This document shows positions 1 through 11,089 of a stretch of 64,000 bases of DNA, piece by piece. The position numbers and the translations under genes were made by a program. Each line of letters begins with the position of its first letter. Position 1 is the first letter of the stretch. A model generated the notes under the pieces. It had not been told where the DNA came from and made no database searches. It worked only from the letters and a program-made list of their open reading frames with translations. This DNA comes from Toxoplasma gondii ME49 (taxonomy: Eukaryota > Apicomplexa > Conoidasida > Eucoccidiorida > Sarcocystidae): assembly GCF_000006565.2 (NCBI RefSeq), contig NC_031478.1, positions 2,215,874 through 2,279,873 on the forward strand. The letters run 5' to 3'.

Positions 1-153
1 TCAGCCGTCCCTCTGTGAAGCTCCTCTGTATCACGGGGACGAATGCAAGCTAACAGTTTTGGCTCGCGCTAAATTCCCCTCTCGAAGATCCACGACAAGC
101 AACAGTGTGTCTACTCGTTTTGAGGTTTTATGAGATGCACAGTGATCAGCGAC
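1..153. other. Left edge, downstream flank of the first gene
   Basis: Short stretch beyond the stop codon of the minus-strand gene that ends at 154. It should hold that gene's 3' UTR. No other feature is visible. Confidence 0.4.
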
Positions 154-3100
154 TCAATCTCTTCCCCGATTAGCAAGCTCGCCGCCCGTCCCTCTGTTCC
201 AACCCTTAGAAGCAAGCACGTCGAGGGAGTGCACGGTGCGTTGACTAACCCTATCTGGAGGCCCGCGTTCATCCAAGTCGTCTTCGTCTGGAATGTCTTC
301 ACACCAGATATCATGTTTTGAATTCAATTGTTCCCGTCTGTCCGTCGAAACGGCTCGTACTTCTTCTGGATCCTCTGAGACAGATCGCAGCCTCAAACAC
401 TGCGCCTCTCCATTGTTTGCCACATCATGGGCATCGCCCCATGAATGCGTGTTCAAGAAAACCAGCGGCCTGTCAGAGTGCTGAGCCCCTCTGTTCTGGT
501 GTCGAACCCAGAAACTCCCTAGTTTAGTGACACTTCGCCGGTGGGTGCTCGCAGACAAATGCTCCACTCGAGCCCGTCCTTGCTCGTCCCATGTGATGAT
601 GTCTTTGTCCCGCTCCAGGATATCACCGGGGGGATGGTGCACCACGTGGTGTGTCTTCTTCTGACGCTTCTCGTAGAACGCCACCAACTGCTGTGTTGTG
701 CCGAAGCGTTTGACTGCTTCCAGGGGACAGGAAACGTCCACCTTTAGCACTTCTCCTAAAACAACACAAACACGCTGGAAAATGAGAGTGCAGTGAACAC
801 AGACCTAGCGTCAGACAGAAACACACTGGTCGGGGTTGGTCGGGCGAAACCGCCCTCGGAAAGAGGCACTAGGGCAGGATGATTGAGAGGGAGTTACAAA
901 ATGTCTAGACGCTAAGAAAATAAAGATAGCTTAAATTATTGGGACTGCTGAACTCGTAACTGTCAAACATTTCTTAGAGTGATATTCCTTCGTGGTTAAG
1001 TGATTGTCGGAAGTGAAAAAAACGCACCAAGAAGCTGCTCCTTCGCGCGCGTGATGCGGTGCTCGAACCCTGGCCGCTTTGAATGCTCCACAAACGCTTC
1101 CGTGCGCATCGTTTCTTCAGCCGCAAACGCCTCCAATTCTTCCCGTATCTGCAGCCAAATACATGACGCAATTCAGTGCAATCACCTGACCGTAAGGCAC
1201 CCTCATCATGGCTTCTGAATACGAGGAAGGCTGCTACAAAGCACTTGCCACGTCTCGTCCCTTCGCCTTCAAAAATAGGTTGCTCCTCTAGCCCCTCTGT
1301 GGCAATGCACCACAACCTGAATCTTGCCCCAACACAAGTTTATACATATATATATATATATACCTATGGAATACAGTATATGCAGATATATATATGCAGA
1401 TTATCTTGTTACCTTTGCTGACATGCACCTGGAATGGGTGTTTGCCGGCTTCCTACGGCACAAGACTTTACAGCGCCTTGGATGTGAGGAGGTTACCTTT
1501 GAAGCGCTCCCATCCCCGGTAGATGTTTCGATTGCAAAGTAAGCAGCATCAGTGAACGTGTATCCATGACGCAAATGTGTCCTCACCTGCGAACTCCTCG
1601 CCTCAAAGAGGCTCTGCTGTAAATTTCTGAAGCGTTTCTCTTCCTCCTCCGCCTCTACCCTGACCCTTTGTCGCAAGATGACTTGCAGCGATCTGGCGCG
1701 GTTGACAATCTCCCTAGCAGACGCCTCAGCGCGGAGCACCTGCTTGACCGCATCACCAGCGTCTTCTTGGCTTGGATACGTCCGTCGATCTCGCCGAGAA
1801 AACCTTTCAGGCGTGCAGTTCGCTATGAAGTCTGCGAAAAGAAAGGATTGTGGTACACCAAACTTGTTGACATTTCTTGAAATTGATTCAAGACCTTAAA
1901 AGTGACCATACGCGCACAACAGATCCCCACGGTACAGATGCCCTTCTGCGGATCCATCTACTCATCGACACAACTCCATGTTCGAAATCATCGAATTCGA
2001 AAAAGCTCCACAGACAGCGCAGTTCCGTCTAAGTGGCAGGCCGTGGCTCCACGGAGGATTCGCACCCGATTTCAAAACCCTGCCAAAATTCGGGTGCGGC
2101 ACCGAGACAGAGGTGCTTGAGCTTGCTGCTACACTGATCACGCTGTGCCACCTGAACATAAGCCGCTTGCCGCGCCAGGATGTTTTCCACTTCTTCCAAC
2201 TGAACTAGGACGCGCAGCCAACGTGCAAATTCCCGGACCCTCTTCGCTCTCTGAGTGCTTCAGAAAACAGCAACTGACACGTGTCAATTTCTAGTTCTTT
2301 GAACTCATGCAAGATACAGTGCCTTGAACCCTTGGCACCTAAAGTTGTCGTCGCATTCAGCTGAAAGCAGCGGACGAGCATCCGAAATCGATTGTGTGCA
2401 CCCTTCACCGAAAGAAGTAAACGACGTACCAAAGCCGAACAGTTCTTCAGTACTCATAGTCCAGATCGTAGAACAGCATCCGTCACCAGGTTCGCCTGGG
2501 AGTCTCGAGCTCCCGTCTGTAACTCCATACTCAGAGGCATCGTCGTCATCCAAAGGATCCTGGAAGGCGCGCACGGTACTTACTCTTGGGTCAGCTCCAG
2601 AGGGGTGTTCGTCGCCTCCACCATCCAGACTTGGACGGTGACCGTTTGGCTCCGAGGCAGTGGTATTGTCCATCTCCTTGCTGTCATACGTACCCTCTGA
2701 ATTGTACCTGAAACGGATGCTTCCAGAGCTGCTCAGACTGCTTGGCTGCTGATTCTCATCGGAATCAGCGACTGGGTCGGTAGCCGGCCTACGCTGGGCA
2801 CTCGCCTCTCCCCCTGGCATGCACCACTTCCGTGATGCCTCACTGCCAGCTGGGGAAACCTGCACGCTCTCGGACGAAGTGCATTCATTCGGCGAAGCAA
2901 GGCCGTCGCGTCCTCCACTGGCATCACTGGTCAGCTGCTCTCCACGTTCTTCCACCTCATGGCAAGGCGGCGTAAGTCGAGCCATGCCATGAGCGACAGT
3001 GACACAGAAGAGCGGAGCGTCCGCCTGTGGGAAACGCATTGAAGGAGAGAGACAAGGCTCTTCTGTGGCCTCAGAAAGGCTCAACAGAGTTCGGAAATCG

Positions 3101-3972
3101 AGGTTCTCACGTGGGCGGACGCACTGAGGAGGGGCAGGAACTCCACTGGACGCCGGGGTGGTGCTGCTTGGCACTGAATGGGAGAGAGTGTCAGATGAGG
3201 AGCCTCCTCGGACACTGGTGACAGCTTGTTCTCGGTGGGATGTTTTTTCACACTGCGAAGAATCGTTTGCGGTCCCAGCAGAATCCAGCCATCTTGAAGG
3301 ACGGCAGGAAAGCCAGGCTGGTGTGGACGAAGACTGCCGCTGAACAGACGCGGAGGGATGGCCCGTGGGAGAAAGAGGAGACCGCGATGACGCAGAAAAA
3401 CTTTGACAGGCGGAACAAGATACGGATAAAGAAGTGGTGGTCCTCACGGCCTTTGACGAAACAGTTGGCTTGCAGGCAGTACTGGGTGCAAGTACCACAA
3501 CGGAAACACTGGATGGAGTGGTGGACTGTTGGCACTGGGAACACGGAGGAGATTCAAATGTTAACGAAGACGGCGTCGAGACAGCATGTAGAGGGGCGAC
3601 GGTTCTTTCTATTTGAGAAGAGGCGGAGGTTGATCCCAAATTGTGTCCTCCCCGCATCTTCCTGCGACATGCGGCCCGTGTCTGGTCCGCCTCGCAACCG
3701 CTGCGAAAGAGCTCGGATACAGGGCGAGAAAAAACGGCCCGAAAGTGAGGAGAAAATACTTTCGGTGATATAAAACCTCTACCAGAAATTGCCTGGCCTG
3801 ATTTGGAGTCTCTACAGGTCTTCTCACTGTTGGCGGTCCTTGCTGGGGCTTTCAGTTCTAGGTGCCGCGGGGTTCGTACCCAGGGTACAGTGGCGTTTCC
3901 TGTCATCTGGCTGAAGACTTCGGGACGGGTGTAACTGAGAATGTTCAAATCTTCACAAGAGCAGTGACGCAT
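154..3972 (-). CDS. Hypothetical protein, disordered N-terminal half and helical C-terminal half
   Basis: I do not recognise the family. Proposed exons, read right to left: about 3972-2300/2420, about 2260-2103, 1831-1587, 1148-1028 and 755-154. Exons 2 to 5 join in phase (1, 0, 1) at good GT-AG sites. Exon 1 encodes more than 500 residues rich in Ser, Pro and Thr with acidic patches and looks disordered. Its donor is uncertain, because two phase-2 GT sites fit. The later exons are charged and helical, with runs such as EFARWLRVLVQLEEVENILA and EAEEEEKRFRNLQQSL, typical of coiled coil. The last exon has an acidic DEDDLDE patch. The first ATG is at 3972, but the frame stays open to 4107 without an ATG, so an upstream exon is possible. 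Function unknown. Confidence 0.6.
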
Positions 3973-6900
3973 CAGATGAACACATGAAACGAGGGAATCG
4001 GTCGCAGCGGAAGCAGCTCTGGCAAAATAGCGTCGTCTAGTCTGCGATTGGCCACCATAAAAAAACTGGCGAGAGCTGGCAGGGAGCCAGCCACAAAGCC
4101 AAGCCACTTGACAGTCGAGGAGGTCGACAAGCGCGCCCTAGAAACGACATGAGATTGTCCACGGACCTAGTCATAAACGCTTCAAGACGCCAGGACTAGT
4201 AGCCACGCTTCAAATGATGGCAACTTCCCCATACAATTGGCCAACGAGCGGGCAGCGCAGACGGGCAATCCCTCCCCCCTGAGGAGACAGCACCAGACAA
4301 ATGGGTTACAAGAATACAACCGAGTAAAACCGGAAATCACTCTCCCAGACCAAGATTTTCCACCTGGTGGAATACTACGGGATGGCTGACAGAGTAGAGA
4401 AGAACTACGGACGACGTTTTTTGAGGTTTAGTGTGGAACGTGGACAAAAGTGACAATGATAATCAGACCATGAGCGAGTCACAGGTGCAAATGTAGAAAA
4501 TTCAAAGTGATAGGCTCCGAAGCATTACACATTGCGAAGCAGGGTTACAGGAAATTTCTTGCCCAACTCAGAAAGACTCGAAATTGCCGAGAAGCGGCCG
4601 CGATAAGGAAGTGGATACGGCCAAAGATGGAGGAACAACCGAATCCAGACATACAGAAGAACCTGGAATAGATTTTTCTTGCATCAATATTCGTTCAACT
4701 GCCGACAAGCATGGCAAACGAAACTCTTTGAAGGTAACCTTAGACCAGACATGTTCCGCACATTCGCAGATCCACCGAGTGGTAACCATCCAGACTGGCA
4801 GGAGCGCATGCGTGGCATTATACAGACATTGATGATGAATCAACCAGAAACAACTGAAAAATTTCCTCCCACTGAAGCGTTTTCGCGTGTTCCAGCAGCG
4901 GCTGCAATCTGCTTGGCAGCGTCTGACCCGACGAAGACGAAGAAATGCCTCTACAGGCAACGGCCCGGCTGAGATGTTCAACAGCAGATTCGTGGCACCC
5001 ATAGCGTGGCAAACGAACACGAGTAGTTGACGCCAAAAATCAACGTCTCATCGTGGTTAATCGAAATATATCCTTGATAAAGCTGGAAGGAAGTACAGGG
5101 TATTTCCGAGTCACATCTTGCAGGACAAGGGCACGATGGAGACCATCGTTTCTCAGTGAAAACTACGGGCGCTCCAAAGCCTCTGATGTTGTCAAATTCC
5201 GCTCATCTAAACGCCCATGCCATAGAACGGGAACCGGACGGAGAGGCACAAAACACAATCCAAATCTAGCATTGGAATACAGAGGACGGAGCAAGTATTG
5301 AGAAACCTGTAATATCGGCGGCAATATGCCTGTGCATGCGTTTCTACAAGCTTCATCATGCAAGAGCACCCACTTGGACGGATACTCTTTTTTACCAAAA
5401 AATTACTCAACTGCTGCCAAACACGGACCGCTCTTAGCCCCACCTCGATCCGGATATCTGCACGAGCCGGTCCAGGGAGAAAGACACACAAGACGAAGTA
5501 CGCGAACGCCAAGCGCAGATTCTGATGCACAGCAGAAATGATCATACAGCTAGTTTGTCTGAAGCATATTCCGTTACATTTGTGTTCCGAGAGAACGCTT
5601 TTCCACAATCATGGCGTTATCAAGAAAAGCTCTACCTCTTTCGCGAGCATCTCGTAAAGGAAGCCCGTTTCCTACAGCTTGGGTAGCCCCATTCAACAGT
5701 GTCAAGGCCGAAACTCGCCTGATATTTCCTCTTCTAGGCACTCTTTGGAGCGAGTGCGGGAGGAAACCATGTCGTGAACACGTAGACGAGGCGCAGATAC
5801 AGTTAAGTGAGGGTAGGTAACAGAGAAAAAGGATTCCAACGAAGATGCGGTACTCAACGCCTTTCGTCTAATCTAGGGTATGGCGCAGCGTGACAAGCCA
5901 CGCAGGTGACTCGGAATGCTGAGCGCGCAAAGTTCGCTGGATGACGACAGAGTCACACCAGTTCGGCAAACAAAACGCGAGATACGCATTCTTCCCTCGA
6001 GTTCTACTCACTGGGGAGGGTGAAGAGTGTTACGCAAAATTCGGTATTCTGAGTAGTAGGCTCATTTTCCCACCACTCGGTGGTGCACCAACTCCTCGTA
6101 GTGTGGAGTTACAACAGCCGCCTGGGCACAGGGAACTGTGAACGCATGCTCCCTTTTTCAGAGAGTCATGTTCGTCCGTTTCAACTTTTCGTTGCCTTTT
6201 CTTTTTTCCGTCGTTTAGAAATAACACGAATGATGATGATTGGTTAATCATTTGGAGCGACACTCGAAAACCGCAGCGTGCCGCGGCTGTGGAGACTAGG
6301 GGTTCTGTGCTGCATGACAAACACTGCAGGCAGTTGACCCTTTCTGCGGGTTTTGTGTGCTCCTCGAGGTAGTTTTAATTTGTAATCAAGCCGTCTTTGT
6401 TGGTTGTGAATAGAGAAAGCGCCTCAATACCGAAAAGGGACACCTGCTGCCTCACTGCGCGAATACTGTTGTCGGTGTCCGTCGCTGCCGTCGGGAACTG
6501 ACATTGCCTTTCCGGCTCCGGCACTGTTATTGGTTGTAATACAGCGCGCGTTTCCCATCTGTACCTTGTGTTTGAATAACGCGTTGGAGTGTGATATGTG
6601 ATGGCTGGCGAACCTCTAGAGCGATGAGTCAGGTTCCGGAAATGCGGTAGAATTCCTTTAAAGAGCAGCATGACCTGCGGTGACTCAAAGCGCCGATCTG
6701 TACCTACTGCGTTGCTGTGGAGTCTCTCTCAGACTTGTCATTTATCAAGGGAACGCACAGCGAAAACTGTCAACAATCAAGAAGCACCTTTGCCAGTGAA
6801 GCCTTTTGATCGGCGTTGGCGCTCTTGACCAAGGAACACCGCATACTGGCGTCTTCAGCGTGAAGTAGTAGCTTTCCCCTGAATCCCACTCATTCGATGA

Positions 6901-6992
6901 CCTACTCCGCGTCAAACATGCTGCTTGTTGCTTATATTTTCTAGGGTGCAAACATTTTTTTGCAGAGCCCTGTGATCGTTGTTGGTTTTACA
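3973..6992. other. Divergent intergenic region, no convincing gene
   Basis: Spacer between the minus-strand gene starting near 3972 and the plus-strand MsrA gene. It should hold both promoters and 5' UTRs. Open frames of 70-150 codons exist on both strands (for example 4568-5020 and 5207-5608, minus). None has supporting splice sites, a recognisable family or consistent neighbouring exons, and the 5207-5608 frame has only a hydrophobic segment. I call none of them. Confidence 0.45.
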
Positions 6993-8100
6993 ATGCGTCT
7001 GCCAATTATCCGCGGCGGCGTTGCTGCAAACTTCTTTAGACGTAGCCAACCGGAGCGTTTTCGCACGCCGTCCCCACTCATTCTCCTTGGTTTCTCTGGT
7101 CTGACACTCTCATTTTCTGGTTTCCGTAGTGTACCGAGCACAACACAGAGCACCCCTTATCAGTGGGTTGATTCGTCTCTCCAAATGAGTCGCCTCAGCC
7201 CCCCTGCAAGCTGCGCCTCTACGTCCGCTGGTGACGACCGCGGAACACAACTCGAACAACATACTCCTAACTTTCTGCCGGGCACTGATCGGACCGCGCC
7301 ATTCAGCCGCGTGCTTCTTGGAGCTGGCTGCTTCTGGGGTGTAGAAAAATTGTTCAGAAAGGAATTCGGGAGCCAGCTTCGAGCGACAACAGTTGGATAT
7401 GCAGGAGGAGCTAAGGACCACCCCACCTACAAGGAAGTATGCACGGGGAACACGGGACACTATGAAGTGGTTGAAATTCAATTTTTTGAGGATAAAGTTA
7501 CCTTGTCCGATTTGCTCCGGTTCTTTTGGAGGATCCACGACCCAACAACCTTGAACAGGTGAGCAGATTGCCGGTCAACTTCTCTCCGGTGCGCCTGCGG
7601 AGGCTATACGTGCTGAGTAGTTGCCATGCTCATGGCGACACGTCACTCGGTCAGTTCATCCTAGGCATATGGGGAGAGGCAGCAATCTGTGCTCTCTAAG
7701 TACTTTGTAGGCGTCTTCTCTCCGACCAGGGGAACGCCAAAACTCACCTCATTAATTAGTGTGCAGGACGAAGGCGCAGAAAAAGCTGCTCAGAGACGCT
7801 GTGTGCTGGAGGGATGGTTGATGCTGTGGTGGTAACCTTGTGATTGTGTGTTGCAGGCAAGGCAACGATGTCGGACAGCAGTACGGCTCAGCCATCTTTG
7901 TCTATTCTGCAGAACATCGTCAGACAGCGGAAGAGCTTCGGGATGAAATGCAGAAACAGTGGGCTGGGCAAATCACCACCCGCATACTCGGAGGCAAGTT
8001 GAGCGATTCATGCTTCAAGTTTTGGAAGGCAGAGGATTATCATCAGGTATACCTTGAACGAAATCCTGGTGGATACTGCAATCATCGTGTGCGTTTCTAA
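6993..8100 (+). CDS. msrA: Peptide methionine-S-sulfoxide reductase A (MsrA)
   Basis: Reduces methionine-S-sulfoxide, free or in proteins, as part of oxidative-stress repair. Two exons, 6993-7558 and 7857-8100, join in phase across a 298-bp GT-AG intron to give 269 residues. The catalytic motif GCFWG is present (Cys about 113), followed by VGYAGG, HDPTTLNRQGNDVG, QYGSAIF and a C-terminal GGYCNHR whose Cys may be the resolving residue. These are standard MsrA landmarks in the usual order. Canonical enzymes are about 210-235 residues. The extra N-terminal part (about 105 residues, Arg- and Ser-rich with a hydrophobic stretch) looks like a targeting extension, plausibly mitochondrial or apicoplast. 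The start is the first in-frame ATG; the frame continues upstream without one. A later Met in SLQMSRL could serve a cytosolic form. Confidence 0.93.
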
Positions 8101-9141
8101 GTTTATATAAGTATTTCGTGAAGAAGAATCGTGATAGTTCCGGAGTGGTCGTGTTTGCTAAGGCCGGTAGGACTACCATATTCAAATCTTCTTTATTTAC
8201 ACATACACCCTTTTCATAGCAAGTTCAATTTCAGGACTGAAATAGGGCGTCGGAAGACCGGAACGGAGGAGTAGGCCCGATTCGTTGGAGTCCGGGGCTA
8301 CCTCAGCTTGTGGTAGAGTATGACTGCACAAGGAGCGAGGGGCATGGGACTCTTTTTGCCTGTTGTGTAGCCCTTCATCCATTAGCGGCGTCGCCGGTGC
8401 ATGCCGACATTTTTCAATGTACCCAGTACCCACGCAATCATGCGTAGGTTGCAACAGAAACGGTGATGTTTCACGAGGTGGCAGCCCTAGTGAAACTCGA
8501 AATGGTACTGTTCTGCCTTGGAATGCGGCAGGCGCCGATTCCGCCGTTTACTAGTGAACCTCAGGTTCACACAGTGGTGTATCCGGGGGCGGAAACGTCA
8601 CCATGCAGCCCCCAATATGTACCGCGTATGTTATCTCCCGACATGAGACATCAATCCTGCTGTAGAAATAATCTACCTGAAAAACGCTGACGCTGACAGT
8701 CCTTTGCCAGCGCTGACGTACTTCAAGGATGCAAACGGTAAAGCAGTTGCGTTATACGTAAAGTATGTTTCGCCGGCGCTGAGAAAACAGTGAGCTGTTC
8801 TATCCATAGTAACGCATGTGTTCCGCTATGTCAGTGGCTTATACACATTGGCATGTACTCGAGGCTTTGATGGACATGAGAGGCTGCGTCAGCCGCCTTT
8901 GTCAAGCCGGCGCCGGAAAAAAACTTCAGATATGTAACAGCTTCACCTCTGATACTTCTCGTAGTCTACTCTTTCACAAAAGACCAATGGCAATGGTAAG
9001 TAAGCTCATGCGGGTCACCCACGCCATGATGCCGGATGCAGTGTCCCAAGCAGCCTGGTGTAACTAATTCTTATATTCACACGCCCGTATCAGATTGCAG
9101 GCACCAAGATGTCGGCTTTCACGTCAATCGGGCAAATCCCT
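8101..9141. other. Convergent 3' flank, nothing seen
   Basis: Tail-to-tail spacer between MsrA (+) and the small secreted-protein gene (-). It should carry both 3' UTRs. Only short open frames without splice context are present. Confidence 0.5.
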
Positions 9142-10141
9142 CTAAGCAGCATAGTTCCTCTGTACATTCTCCATATCGTACTTATAGTGTGTTTTCTCGG
9201 CTTCGAGCTTGTCAATGGCGGCGATTGATTCCTGATGTGTTGGTAGTGACACGTCGACTGATACTGGTGGATCGTCGGCGAAACTTACGTCCATCTCCTG
9301 TTCTGGAGACTTCACCTTATAAGGCGCTGGGGCAGCCACCTCGGCCTCCTGCTGCCCAGTCATGGCTGCCTCTTGCTCCTGATCGTTTGGCTACTTTACC
9401 TAAATCCTCGGGATCCCGCGTGTCTAAACTCACCATAACTTGTGTCATAGCGTTTTCCACGTCTGGGGAGAGAATCGCATCGGAATCTGCTGGAGATATA
9501 CTGAACTACACAAAAACATACCGGCCACGGACGAGGGCTTAACAACCATAACGGGGATTGGTCCTGAAAGAAGGTACGTCATTGTGTGGGTTGCCAGGAG
9601 AGGAAAAGCAGGCAATCCTTCATACCAGCAACAGCCTGCTCCTCTGCCGCACCTGAAAGAAGCCGTTTGTACAAATCCGACGGCAATCTGCTCTGTTGTG
9701 TTGAAAGGACCTACGTTCGGCTGCCTCGGAAACTGAAGGAGAGAAGAGATGTGACTGTCTGTAACGAAACTACGGTTACGCGCAAACGGTTATCTTACAA
9801 GCTGCATCGGCTCCAGCTCCCCCGGGGTGGGGATAGTTAATTTCCAGACGCAGGCCGCCTATCCCGCCTGAACGCAAATTGCATGAGCAATCCCCTTCTA
9901 CTCTCTTAAACCTCTTTCCAGTTAACTCACCAATTTGAAGCTGTTGTCTCCCCGTACGTAGTTCCCTTAACATACCAGCAACCTCTTTCTCGAGAGCAGC
10001 GACGGCCTGCTGCTGGTCACCTATCTGTTGCTTGAGCTGGTGAATCACATGGTTGGGTTGCTGGGTCTCAGTGGCAGAGACTGTCAGTCCGGCCACCAAA
10101 GGTACGATGGCGAAGAGACCCGCAGCACATGTTGACTTCAT
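9142..10141 (-). CDS. Small secreted protein with helical region, unknown function
   Basis: Four exons (10141-9931, 9652-9626, 9489-9434, 9378-9142) join in phase 1, 1, 0 to give about 176 residues. The N-terminus, MKSTCAAGLFAIVPLVAGLT followed by Val-Ser-Ala, is a clear signal peptide. A Gln/Glu-rich amphipathic helix follows (IHQLKQQIGDQQQAVAALEK), then an acidic, Pro-containing middle and a charged helical tail ending in NYAA. There are no cysteines after the signal peptide and no second membrane segment. Small size, signal peptide and helical, low-complexity body resemble coccidian dense-granule proteins, but I cannot assign it to a named one. The frame extends upstream to 10195, but the Met at 10141 gives the cleaner signal peptide. 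Exon 2 is only 27 nt. Confidence 0.72.
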
Positions 10142-11089
10142 TTTCACTAAATATAAGGAAGCTAACCTCCACCAGCAATGAGGGAAACAAGACACCTTTT
10201 ACGCCAAAAACAAATAGTATTCGCAAAAGCTATCAACACTAGACGAAATTGCTGCACAAGTGATCGGGTGTACAGACACTGGTACGCTTCATCGGGACCT
10301 TTGACCTCCTGTCTATGTTCAGATTTACTCACTGTCACCGTTAACTAACGTGCAATACAAAATTTTTTCAGGGACGTTTGCCGGCGGCCCATTCACTTTT
10401 CTAACAGATCATTCTTCTGGTTGCCCTTGCGTGTCGCCGAAGATGAGGCAATAGATACGTCGCCAGTCATTGTGTTCTGGTGTTTTAGGAATGTGTCCGA
10501 AGGCTCTCGTAAAACTAGCGTACCGCACGATCGCCGGGTTCTGTCGTCTGCAGACGGACTATCACTTCCGCTGAAACGGTACGGTTTACCGCTCCTCCTG
10601 ACCATCCTTATCCACGCCACACGAAGCATTATTCTGGTGAAAGAAGTAGTTGATGCCTGATAGTTTGCTTGATTATACTCTTTCACGATGAACTAGCCCG
10701 ACAAAAGAGCACACGACATGCCAGCGCATGCAACTAGCATGCATTCACCCACCTGGGGCTTCTAGCTCTCGCCATTCTTAGGGACGGTATTTCGTTACTA
10801 TCGCTTTCAAAGACTTCTTTGCCTGGCTCAGAGCGACTATTTGTCACGTTTTTGATCGCACCAATTGTTGAATACCTTCCATACGGACGCTATCTTGCGG
10901 TCACAATGACCTATTGCATCCAGTGGTGACCATGAACATCTTACAGTCCTCCCTCGGGCCACGTTTTCAATGCTACTTCTAGAGTTTTTCCTTACACCAC
11001 AGTACGAAATTCCCTCTAACTGCGGTTCCAAAGTTTTTCGGCTAGCCGTCTGTGCGGTAGGCTTTTACTTGTACACCTTTCCACTGGAA
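10142..11089. promoter_or_regulatory. Divergent promoter region between secreted-protein gene and CSN3
   Basis: About 950 bp separate the two head-to-head starts, so both promoters and 5' UTRs must lie here. I see a short GCATGC-containing stretch near 10725-10745 (two GCATGC hexamers), which resembles apicomplexan AP2 sites. No TATA box or other recognisable element stands out. Open frames within it are short. Confidence 0.4.

Noticed and set aside
1587..1831. Possible V-type ATPase subunit G (basic/acidic helix with AEASAREIVNRAR)
   Set aside because: Only this exon resembles subunit G. The exons on either side continue in phase into unrelated sequence, and the whole protein is far too long.
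4568..5020. 150-codon minus-strand frame, and a plus-strand frame over the same bases
   Set aside because: Both strands look equally plausible, neither has splice support, and the region is expected promoter or UTR.
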